64,000 bases of DNA from positions 1 through 64,000 of IMG/VR virus record IMGVR_UViG_3300000101_000006. One strand, given 5' to 3'. Numbering within the stretch: the first letter of the stretch is position 1; every line of letters begins with the position of its first letter. The stretch is from a virus. This document shows positions 47,981-58,000 of this stretch, piece after piece. The notes below the pieces were generated by a model, which had not been told where the DNA came from, made no database searches, and worked only from the letters and a program-made list of their open reading frames with translations. The position numbers and the translations under genes are program-made.

Positions 47981-48175
47981 ATGGATCATAAATTATCAAA
48001 TCAAGCCGTCGGAGCAATCATGATGGCGTTACAAAAATCACTCATGGAACAAACGGATATTACACCGGTGTTACAAGACTTCCAAATTCAAGTTGATGAC
48101 TCAGGACAATTAGTCGTGATGAATCCTCCCACTTTTGAAGTAAAGGATTCTGTTAAGGTAGACAAGGATGCCTAG
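47981..48175 (+). CDS. Small hypothetical protein (64 aa)
   Basis: MDHKLSNQAVGAIMMALQKS; helical head, then 'DFQIQVDDSGQLVVMNPPTF', a pattern seen in small proteins preceding FmdB-type genes in marine phages. Overlaps the following zinc-ribbon gene. Confidence 0.65.
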   Translation: MDHKLSNQAVGAIMMALQKSLMEQTDITPVLQDFQIQVDDSGQLVVMNPPTFEVKDSVKVDKDA

Positions 48176-48425
48176 ATACACTTACAAGTGTCTAGACTGC
48201 GAAGAGGTGTTTGATGTTGTTCATGGTATGAATGACGAGCACTTTACATGTGGATTTTGCATATCAAGAAACATCCGTAAAGTGCCTCAAATGCCTCATG
48301 TCGCTCGCCAAACTACTCCAAAGGGTGGTAAGGTAGGCGATGAAGTAAAACGCGCTATAGAAGAGAATAGGGCTATCCTAAAGGAAGAACAAAAGATAAG
48401 AGTGGAGTTGCCTGATGATGATTGA
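48168..48425 (+). CDS. FmdB-like zinc-ribbon protein (85 aa)
   Basis: C8xxC11 and C28xxC31 with 'MPRYTYKCLDCEEVFD' are the start of the FmdB/CxxC_CxxC regulatory zinc-ribbon family. In T4-like phages this type commonly lies by gp55. It could be a transcription or nucleic-acid adaptor. Confidence 0.8.
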   Translation: MPRYTYKCLDCEEVFDVVHGMNDEHFTCGFCISRNIRKVPQMPHVARQTTPKGGKVGDEVKRAIEENRAILKEEQKIRVELPDDD

Positions 48426-48801
48426 AGTTTGGCTTATTATAGCACTAGTAGTATCTGCAGCCTTGAATTGTGTTCTCTGGTGGCTCTTAAGAGCACAATC
48501 ATATGAACTAACAACAGTAGCAGACAATTCAGAAGATTTGATTGAGATGATAAATAGTTTTAAAAATCACATTAAAGCTGTCTATAGTTTGGACTCCTTC
48601 TATGGAGATGAGACACTAAAAGGCTTAATGGATCATGCCGGATCATTATCTATCATCCTAGAAGATCAATACGGCGACATAGCATCATTATCAGAACCAG
48701 TAGAATATGAAGAACAACAGGAAGATCAAAATGGCGAGAAAGAGAGCTCCGAAAAAGAAAAACATGTACTTTACGCAGGTACACGAAGACGCGATAGTTA
48801 A
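48415..48801 (+). CDS. Membrane-anchored protein (128 aa)
   Basis: MIEVWLIIALVVSAALNCVL is one transmembrane segment; the tail contains 'VYSLDSFYGDETLKGLMDHA', a stretch I recognise from genes preceding gp55 in marine T4-like phages. The acidic end overlaps the sigma gene. Two adjacent ATG codons are possible starts. Confidence 0.7.
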   Translation: MMIEVWLIIALVVSAALNCVLWWLLRAQSYELTTVADNSEDLIEMINSFKNHIKAVYSLDSFYGDETLKGLMDHAGSLSIILEDQYGDIASLSEPVEYEEQQEDQNGEKESSEKEKHVLYAGTRRRDS

Positions 48802-49423
48802 ATATTGCTCAACTGATGAGATGAGGAAAAAGGAAGAGTTATACAATTCTTTAATTCAGCCTGCATTTTCTCAAATGGTTGATAAGATTGTATTTACTTA
48901 TCGTTTCACAACGTTACCAGATATCGACGATTTACGTGAAGAGTGTAAAGGCTGGCTTGTAACCATTCTTGCGAAGTTTGATCCCAACAAGGGACACAAG
49001 GCTTTTTCATACTTTTCTGTTGTCACAAAGAATTGGTTTATTCACAAAGTAAAGAAGAACAAGAAGCGACTTGAAAGAGAAGTATCGTTTGAGTCAGTCG
49101 ATTATGATCTCGAGAGAGATCTCGCAGACAAGGGACAATCATATCAGGACCTTAAAATCCGCCGAGAAATGATGGCGAATCTGAAGGACGAAATGGCTTC
49201 TTGGAAAGTTGACTTCCAGAAAGAATCGGAAAAGAAGGTTTACGAAGCCGTATTGGTACTCTTTGAGTCAGCAGAGGAGATTGAGATATTCAATAAGAAA
49301 GCCATCTATCTTTATCTCCGAGAGCTCACGGGTATGAATACGAAACAAATCGTTGTCCAATTAAATAAAATGCGATCTCGATATAGAGACTTTAGAAAGG
49401 ACTGGGATAACGGCGAAATTTAA
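48731..49423 (+). CDS. Late sigma factor, gp55-like
   Basis: The 230-residue protein has sigma-region-2-like 'DIDDLREECKGWLVTILAKF' and 'GHKAFSYFSVVTKNWFIHKV', as in T4 gp55. It would direct host polymerase to late promoters. The ATG after CAGGAAGATCAAA was chosen, and the gene starts inside the previous one. Its presence implies late promoters for the structural genes, though I find only one TATAAATA. Confidence 0.8.
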   Translation: MARKRAPKKKNMYFTQVHEDAIVKYCSTDEMRKKEELYNSLIQPAFSQMVDKIVFTYRFTTLPDIDDLREECKGWLVTILAKFDPNKGHKAFSYFSVVTKNWFIHKVKKNKKRLEREVSFESVDYDLERDLADKGQSYQDLKIRREMMANLKDEMASWKVDFQKESEKKVYEAVLVLFESAEEIEIFNKKAIYLYLRELTGMNTKQIVVQLNKMRSRYRDFRKDWDNGEI

Positions 49424-49442
49424 GCTGGAACTAATTATTACC

Positions 49443-49727
49443 ATGAGCAGCAAAAAATTTATCGATGAAGCCATAGAAAACATTAGGGAGGACCGAGAAA
49501 CTACTCGAGAACTCCTTGATGATGCTATGCGTTATTTGTCACAAGACCAATCTCGACATAGAGACATAGGACAAACTCTTGCGAAATATGTAGAGACTCT
49601 ACAACGATCCAACGAACAACTTGTAAAGCTTTGTGGATTATTATCAAAGAACGAAAAGACCGAGGAGTTGACCGATAAAGACTTTGCTCAAATATTTGAT
49701 CAAATTCAAGAATCGGAGGATAAGTAG
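49443..49727 (+). CDS. Helical conserved-type phage protein (94 aa)
   Basis: MSSKKFIDEAIENIREDRET and 'YVETLQRSNEQLVKLCGLLS' resemble small helical proteins found between gp55 and baseplate genes in marine T4-like phages. Coiled-coil look. Stop overlaps the next GTG. Confidence 0.65.
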   Translation: MSSKKFIDEAIENIREDRETTRELLDDAMRYLSQDQSRHRDIGQTLAKYVETLQRSNEQLVKLCGLLSKNEKTEELTDKDFAQIFDQIQESEDK

Positions 49728-51037
49728 TGTCTTTAAAAAAGTATGTCCCAAGGTCCATTCAAAATATCTTTAACCGCCTCGAAGCTTTCAATGAGAGCTT
49801 AACTGAAAAGCTGTTCTCTGAACAACTGCCCGAGACCTTCGAGGTGGTCGTGTACTGCTCGAAGAATCCCGAGACCAGCACACCAACATCTGAGGATCCT
49901 GCAGATTTATCCCCAGATGTTGCGAATTACAACTTTTTCAAGGCACGATCACTAGCTGGACATCATGATCTTTTGGTCGCACCAGAGAATGCAAGATTTG
50001 TTGATGAATATGAAAGGTTACGCAATTTGCACTTTCAAGCAATCCAAAAGAAATCCTCAGGAATGACGCTCCCGGAAACTGGGGATGTATACTTGGCGAC
50101 ACAAGTAGGCGGCAATATGGTTTCTCTGATAAGTTTTGAGAGAAGCGGTGATCCCAATAAGTTTAAAATCCCAGAAGGTGATGGACCAGCACAGGCTGCT
50201 TACACAAATGGTACCTCGCCAACAACAACTGTAGGCGCTGCAACAACACCAGCTGGAACTACACAAGCATCATCGTATACGCCAATATCACCATCCGGTA
50301 ATCTTCCGACAAGCGCCCTTCCGTTGCCCACACTCGATGCTACTCAGCGAAAACTTCTTGACTTTATTTCATCCGGCGAAGGTAAATACGACGCGTCCAA
50401 CAATGGAACCAAGAAAAATGGAACACAAGGGCCATGGTTCGTCAATTCGATTGGTACAACATCTTGGGTAGCCTACATGAATGTTACAGAAACAAAAATA
50501 AACCAAGATCAGAAGTTGCTATCCACATTAACAATCGGAGAGATAAAAGCCTTTCAAGGTTGGAACACCAACGAAGGAAACAGCCTCAAGAATCATACCT
50601 TTGCACCACGAGCCGATGCAACCCGAACTTTGTTCGCAGTGGGAAGGTATCAGATAATCCCATCAACAATGATACATGTCTTGGGAGACACTGGATATGA
50701 TGATAGTGTAGTTTTCGCCAAAGAAATACAAGACCAGATGGGGTTGACTCTGGTATATGGTACAAAAAAGAAAAACTTGAGAAAATACCTAAAAGGATCA
50801 AGTGCTGTAACTTTACGCGCTGCATGTTTGGCCATCGCACAAGAATGGGCGTCGTTCCCAGACCCGGATAAGTACTACGATGGCTACGTGGATGCTGCCG
50901 GTGACCAGCAGCCCCCTGGACAAAATGTATCTTTCCATGGTTCCGGTAACAAAGCCAAACACACAATTCCTGAAGTCGAAAAACTCCTCAAAGAAATTAG
51001 AGACTACAACATCTCCCAAGGATATACGGAAACATAA
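49727..51037 (+). CDS. Baseplate-associated lysozyme-like protein, GTG start (436 aa)
   Basis: N-terminal 'YNFFKARSLAGHHDLLVAPE' fits an OB-like tail protein; a Thr/Pro-rich linker follows (about 150-200); the C-terminal half has 'FISSGEGKYDASNNG' (Glu219) and 'FAVGRYQIIPSTM', a lysozyme/transglycosylase-like fold. Together this suggests a gp5-type hub with a cell-wall enzyme for penetration. The order with the baseplate genes supports it. Confidence 0.75.
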   Translation: MSLKKYVPRSIQNIFNRLEAFNESLTEKLFSEQLPETFEVVVYCSKNPETSTPTSEDPADLSPDVANYNFFKARSLAGHHDLLVAPENARFVDEYERLRNLHFQAIQKKSSGMTLPETGDVYLATQVGGNMVSLISFERSGDPNKFKIPEGDGPAQAAYTNGTSPTTTVGAATTPAGTTQASSYTPISPSGNLPTSALPLPTLDATQRKLLDFISSGEGKYDASNNGTKKNGTQGPWFVNSIGTTSWVAYMNVTETKINQDQKLLSTLTIGEIKAFQGWNTNEGNSLKNHTFAPRADATRTLFAVGRYQIIPSTMIHVLGDTGYDDSVVFAKEIQDQMGLTLVYGTKKKNLRKYLKGSSAVTLRAACLAIAQEWASFPDPDKYYDGYVDAAGDQQPPGQNVSFHGSGNKAKHTIPEVEKLLKEIRDYNISQGYTET

Positions 51038-52050
51038 TGAAAAACATAAACTACAAAAACAAGGCTGCATATAATGCGATCTCTCACGAAAACCGATGCA
51101 ATATAGAAGAAGAAGTTGAGGAAATACTTGAGCACCAATTGGAAGATTGCGTCGGAATTTTCTTGACAGACAACAAAGAATCTCTACCAGTGTTCGCACC
51201 TGTTGGGTCTTGCGAGAGAGTCATTTCTAGGAAGAAAAGCTTGAGAGGAGATCACACCGGAGCTAGAATTGTTCTCACAAGAGACAATCATGGCCACAGA
51301 GCTACAGGTCTTGGTGGTGCTGGTGCGACAAAGTGTGAAGCAATTGATATTGTCGCAGGATCTTTATCGTGCGCAAAGGATATCAAAACAGGCAAAACTC
51401 AGTCACGAGCTAACTTTGCTGAAGACGGAGCAAGACTTTATCTCACAGAACGTGGAGATGTGAATGCATACTTCGCAACTGCGAAATCTGATACTGCTGG
51501 CGTTTACGCTTCTTCAAAGTTTAAATCTGGTCTAGGTTTAAAATCCGACCACACACTGATTATTGGCCGAGAGAGAGTTAGGATACTTGCTGGAGTATCA
51601 AAATACGATAATGGCGAGCGACTTGTGACAGGTAACGAACCAGCTAAACCAGTTATTGAAATTGGATCAACTTCTTCAGAAAAGCATCATCCAGCAGTTC
51701 TTGGAACCAATTTAGTAAAATACTTGAAGAAAGTCAATGAACAAATGAACAAAATGAATGCGAAGATAACAAATCTTGAAATTGCTCTCTTGCAATACAA
51801 GTTGGCTATGGCCAGTCATCAACATCTTGGTGCAGGCGTTGGAGCCATTGTAACTTTTCCAGATGTTATACAGGCAGTTCCTGAGTTCCTAGAGGAAGTT
51901 CCCAAAACAATAAACAGCATTACAACGACAGTAACGGATCAATACAACAAGATCGTTAGTGACTATTCTTATTTTGGAATGCCTGAAATTGGTTTAGAGG
52001 GTTCGATTGATGAAAAAATACTCAGCTCAACAGTTTACTTAGGAGAATGA
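51037..52050 (+). CDS. Presumed baseplate hub/spike protein (337 aa)
   Basis: 'GDHTGARIVLTRDNHGHRAT' and 'TKCEAIDIVAGSLSCAKDIK' are beta-rich; a helical segment (about 225-275) and a C-terminal helical end follow. Sits between the lysozyme-like hub gene and the giant baseplate protein. The role is inferred from position only. Confidence 0.65.
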   Translation: MKNINYKNKAAYNAISHENRCNIEEEVEEILEHQLEDCVGIFLTDNKESLPVFAPVGSCERVISRKKSLRGDHTGARIVLTRDNHGHRATGLGGAGATKCEAIDIVAGSLSCAKDIKTGKTQSRANFAEDGARLYLTERGDVNAYFATAKSDTAGVYASSKFKSGLGLKSDHTLIIGRERVRILAGVSKYDNGERLVTGNEPAKPVIEIGSTSSEKHHPAVLGTNLVKYLKKVNEQMNKMNAKITNLEIALLQYKLAMASHQHLGAGVGAIVTFPDVIQAVPEFLEEVPKTINSITTTVTDQYNKIVSDYSYFGMPEIGLEGSIDEKILSSTVYLGE

Positions 52051-52051
52051 C

Positions 52052-55000
52052 ATGTCCGAGACTAATTTTAAAAATCTACAGAAAGAAGTGTGTGCTCCAG
52101 AGCTCGAACCACCACCGTTAAAGAAATTTTGCGCTCCTTGCGTCCCCAATCAAAACTATATTGAACCAGATTGGGAATTTGTAGAGATTGGCGAACCTTA
52201 TTTAAACGAAAAACAGTGTGAGTACCAAGCTACCCTTACAGTAAATAAGTTCGGCGATTCATTTACTGCGAGAGAATTTAGAGACCTCCAAGGAAGACAG
52301 GAAGGCTTCGCCTCTAGAGATCTTTTACTTAGAAGCTTTATCCATCCAGCCATAGTTCTCATCTTAGAGGAGTACGGCAAGCTTGTTGCAGATCAAATCA
52401 TCTGTGCGACCTTTCCGGGTCTCGAAGAGATTGGAACACCTCAAGAGATCGTCTCTCAATTTGACTCCTTCGAAGGGGCCTTCATTAAATTGTCGGAACA
52501 ACAAATCGACAGGAATCGTGTAAGATGCAAGGACTTACCGATAGCCACGGTTACAAAGACCGACCCTTCAGAACCTTTTGACTTTCAGCAGGCAATCGCA
52601 AATAATGGTTCGATATCACAGGTTCAAAATCCTTTTGCTTTGGAGCTTTACGCACAGGTAAATGACTTCTATATCGACCCAATAGAGAACGTACTAAAGG
52701 TGCATATCGGAATCCCCGCATTTATAGTAGATCAAGTCCCAACACTGCCTTCGAAAGAAGAGTTGGAAGAAGAAGCGATGACCACTCAAAAATCCGCTGC
52801 TCTTGATGTTAAAAGTCTATTTGGGCAAATAAAGAGACTTAGCGTCTCTCTTCAGACTTTTGGTAAGTACCAATCTAACTTCTATCAAACCCAAGACGGA
52901 TTCTTAAAGTTTAAAGAAAATGGAAAAGACTATTATGCCACCAGAATGTCCTCAAAAGTAGATCAATTTTACTCAGACCTAAAGCAACTAGCTACCAAGA
53001 ATGATATGAATATCAGATCTAATACCCCCAGCCTCAACAAGTTGAATGCAGACAATGTTCGTATAGATTTTAAAACAGGTCCAAACGGCAACCCATATAC
53101 AATCAAAGCAATATATGCATGGAAAGAAGGTTGTGATGAACAAAAGCTCCGAAAGGGGATTAAGAAATTTAAAAAGAAATACGATAAGCGCCCAACATTG
53201 TTGAACTATATTGCGAAGATAGGCGACATAGATATGACTCTCCAAGCACGAGAGACTCTACCTTGGCTTGATTTTCTTGTGAAATATACATATCCGCTAA
53301 TTACCGTAGACTATGGAAATCTAAACATGCAATCCGTTGGAGATTCACTCGGAAAGTGCGTAGAGGAAAATGTTAGAGAGTTCGGTGGAGAACTGCGAGA
53401 CTACGTTCTCAACGAAGCACTGTCTTTCATGGAAAGCTTATCATTCCAATATTCCTCAGCTGCATCATGCGAAGACCTGTACTCAGCAGAAAATCAACCA
53501 GAAAAGAAAGAGTTTGAGAAGGTTGACTATGGATATGGAGAACAAAGAGCCGCCAAAAAAGCATTGAAAGAACAGCAAGATGCACGCCCAGATGATAAGC
53601 AGGAAATCATCGACACCATAATTGTTTTGGATCGAAGGATAACTCTAATCAGAACTCAACAAGAAAACATGCAGATTCTCATAGGCGAAACACAAGGGCA
53701 GCTGGCGATACTCGACAATGCTGCTTTACGAGCAAAAATAGTCGAGTACGATAAAGCACTCAACACCTTGAGGGAAACAGAGCTTAGTACAAAACTAGAA
53801 AGAGCCCGACTTAACTCAAAACTTAGAACTCTAAATAAGGATGATGGCGAAAAGCTGCAACGCAAAAAGGAGAGAACTCAAAGAAAAAATGTGGGCAAAA
53901 AAGCACGACGCAATGCGAAATCTCACCCATACACGAAGAAAGCGCACAAAATCGCTAGAGAAGAGATGAAGAAGAGTGATACCTTGCTCTCATCTTTGAT
54001 CGACTGGGAGGAGTATGAGAAGACCGGCAAGCCATCGTTTAAAAAAATGGAGCAAAAAATAGGGTCGTTGGACGACATGAAGGATCTCTTAGCTAGATTA
54101 TCGATTTGCAATTTAAACGCCATCACAATAAATGCTATTCGCTGCTTATTCTCCGGAGTAACAAAAGAACGAGCCTTTGACAAGATGTTTCGAGCAGCAA
54201 TGCAAGCTATGGATTTGGATGTGTTCGGATTCTTTATCGGTGGCCTCCCTCCAGACAAGCAGGCAGAGCTCCGTAAAAAGATGGAAGCAGAATTCGGAAA
54301 CATTCCTTTACCATGGGAAGACGATTATGATAGTGGAGCAGCAAATCAGAATGCTTACAAGAGCTATTTGTCTGCAGATGCAACAGGAGCTAAAGATAAG
54401 AGCAAAGAGAAGAATGCCCTACGTCAACAGATAAGGACGCTAAAAGGCAACATTAGAGATTTGGAAAAGAGCATCGGCTCCGAAGCTGTAAATGCCGAAG
54501 AGGAACTTAAGGCTGTAAATCTTACAATAAAAGAGTTTGAAGATTTCTTTGCGCTGTCTAATGAACAAAGGCTTGCTAGCGATAATGACCCAACCACCAG
54601 CAGTTCTGGGCAACAACAATTTGATTTGTATACAGCAGCGAAAGAGCGGAAAAAGTATCTAACAGGCTTAGTTGATAACCCTCAGTCAAAACTCTTGGCA
54701 GAGTTAGCTAACAAGTTAGAAACTCTTGAATCTCAAGCAGCAGCTATTCAGCCGGTTGAAATAAGGCAGACCGGCCTCGGAGAAGAATTCGACGCAATGA
54801 CTGACGAAGAGAAGAGTGAATTATTGGAAGAGCAAAAGAAGGCGCAAGGGACTTTTGGTAAGCCACTAGGAAATATCCAAGAAGCAGTCGTTGAGGCCTA
54901 TATGGATTATATTTTTGACGTAATGAATGTTGATGAAATTGGAGATTATCTATCGCAAGTTCCCGGTGGAACTTTAGTGTTTAACACCTTAGATCAGATA

Positions 55001-58000
55001 TTTAAGTGCTCAACCCAAGGGCAATTTAATCCTCCAATAAAAAGCTTTCTAAGCTCTTTGTCTTTGGATGTATGTGGCCCTACTCGTCACGTTGGCCTTG
55101 CGTGGCCAGAGAAAATTAAAGAAATTAAGGAGCCACTGTCTTTCAATAGGGCATTTTTTCTCACAAAACTTAGAAATGCATTTATTACCAAGGTCGAGAC
55201 CGTAATTACAAAAGTCATCACGATGTTGATCTTAAAACTATTCGAGACTTTAGACAATGCTCTGTGCAAGTCACTAAATGCGATTAGCCAAGCAGCCATT
55301 GGAACATTAACTGGTGGGTCTTCATCGGGATTAGATGAGGCATTTGCTGACGCTTTCTGTGCTGATGCCAATGCTGACGAATTGAAAAATGTTCAAAGGA
55401 ACGCTTTTGGAAATGCCCTTGGTGAAGGTGCAGCTCCCGATTCTGCTTATGATTGCCTATTCAAAGCTATTAATGGCACAATGTCCAAGAGAGAAATAAT
55501 CGATCTATTAACAAATACTCCAAGCAATATGGATGATCAGATAGCTTCTAAGTTCTCACTATTGGTGAACTCAAAGTGTCCAGAGCTGTCTGACTTGCTT
55601 GGTGATGTAGAAGCTGTCAAAGATGCTTTTGGTTCAATGGGAAAATACATACCACCAGACTTAAAAGATTTTCTTAAAAAGCAGTCCGAAGAAGACTTGG
55701 ACGCTCCGATATATGATGCGATCTGTCTCACACAGCCTGAGTTGGACCTTTGGAATGCTAATAGGAAAAATCTTTATTTAGACAATGGACTTGATGAAGC
55801 TACGGCTGACGACATGATAAATAAGGCTAATGATCGCGCACTTGATAACCTTGGCTCTTTAGCCGATATCCTTCAAAAAGGTCCTGACGGGCTACTGGGG
55901 GAAGCACTAGACGCCATTCTGAAACAAGCGGACCCTGCATGTGCGAATGATCCTTCTGCTATCATTATGGAAGATGAATCACTGGCGAAAGACAAACAGG
56001 ACTTGCTCAACGGCTATTTTAAAAGAATTGAATCCTCGTTTCTTCAGGATTTAATTGGAGAAAGACGATCTTTGATTGGAAATATTTTGATCGACACTCG
56101 AGGCAATCATCTGCAACAACACAACAGGCAAGTAAAAATTGGTGATCGTACCTTTTTGTACGCCAATTATGTTGATACAGAAGAGCAGTGGGACAAGAGA
56201 AAGGATGATGCTGGCTTCATTAAGAATAAGATCATGGATAAGGGTGACGAACGAGGAATGTTGCCTGAAACTGTTGGATTGCAAACGATGAACCAAATAA
56301 GAGAGTTGTCTCTCGACTATAAGACCAACAAGCATGAACCACAATTGAGGATGCGATTCCAGGACTCGGAAAATCCAAACTATGAATCATTATTATCATA
56401 CGAACTCTCGCACGATGAAAAATCAACACAAAGAATACGCATCAAAGAAACCAATATTGTAAAACTATTGGGCATCAAACTGTCTGAGGACACAGAAACT
56501 GTTTTAAATACCACCAAGGAGAATCATTTCAACAAGAAAGAGATTGGTCTGGTAAACTATGAAGTCGCCCCTAACGAAATTAAGTTATTCTCTGACCTCT
56601 TGAAACAGAAGTCTGGCTCTAGTAAGCCACCTATCACATCTAAGATAATCGAATTGTTTGATAGGCTGAACACCAAGGCCTTGAGGACTATACGAAACAC
56701 AATTGTTGAAACCCCAAATGGCAACACCCCTGTCGGATTTAATTTTGGATACGATCAACAACAAGCGATAGGGTTTGAAGACATGATTTATGTTGACCCA
56801 ACAGCAGACCCTAATGATCAAAGTACGTGGAAATATACTCATGATGAGGAAGACTCAGTACTTGGCAAATCAGCAACAGAAAATCCAAGAGTATATTTCT
56901 TGGATCCAATAGTCCATGGCGGCAGATTCAAAGCTCCAAAGATATATATCGAACCCGCGACCTATAATGGTTGGCTTGGAACGATCAAAACATTTGTTCC
57001 ACAACTTGAAGCATGTGAAGACAAAGATAATGGATTCCTAAATATGACTGAGATCGCCGAGAGGGCAAAGCAAGTTGAGTCAAACCTCCCACTGGATGAG
57101 AGACTAAGTCAACCTTTGGAGTGTCGTCTTGAAGTTCCATACGACAGACAAGTTATGCCTGCGAACCATGGGCTCATTGAAGGAATTATGATTTCAACAA
57201 TACGAACTTATGCTACAGAGTTTATGGTTAGAACCTTCCCTGTGTTTGGTTCGATTCGATTCTCAGATTTAAATGTGGATTCTTTGATTACAAAATCTAT
57301 AGCAGACGTAATGCAGAGAGAGATGTCGGAGGCTGGCTATCTTTCAAGCATCTCGCGATTAGCATATTACTTATTGTTTTTAGAACAAGCTGTTCAAGTC
57401 GTCCAACGACAGATCATTGATGGTCTGATGGAAGAAACGGAAGAAATAAGAGAAGCTTCAAAGGTAATAAATAAAGCTCAAAATAATTATGAGAGACTGA
57501 AAGTGTCTGAATTGTTGTTCGGAGAAATACCTAGCACAATCGGCACTCAGTTGTTAAATGGGTCACGAATACTTGCCTATGGAAACAAGTGGCCATCCAA
57601 CACAACAGATTATCCATTAAACTTTAAAACTTTAAATGGGTACAAAATCAATCTCGCACGAAAGGTTGCAGTCATATATGATACACAGGACGCCGCAAAG
57701 GTGTTTCTAGCCGCTTTGATTGAGAAGGAGACTGTTATCCTATCCAAGAAGTTAAACCTCAACCTAAGACCACGACCGCACGTCTTCGACATCAAAAAGT
57801 TCATGTTGTCAACTGAAGGCATGTTAGACCAATCAGCCATCAAATCCGGATTTACCACTGTAGAGCAAGAGGTTATCGAAGGCGGTAGCAAGCCTGATTA
57901 TGGCGACATCCTAAGTTGTGCATCTGAAGATCTCGAAAGTCCTTTAGGGACAATAACTAAGACTCTAGAAGATATCGAAAAAACAGGCGTAATGTATCTA

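Noticed and set aside
25180-49442. ACTAATTA sequences at several gene borders (25180, 29723, 49433)
   Set aside because: Three partial matches in A/T-rich DNA around stop codons are too few to call a motif.
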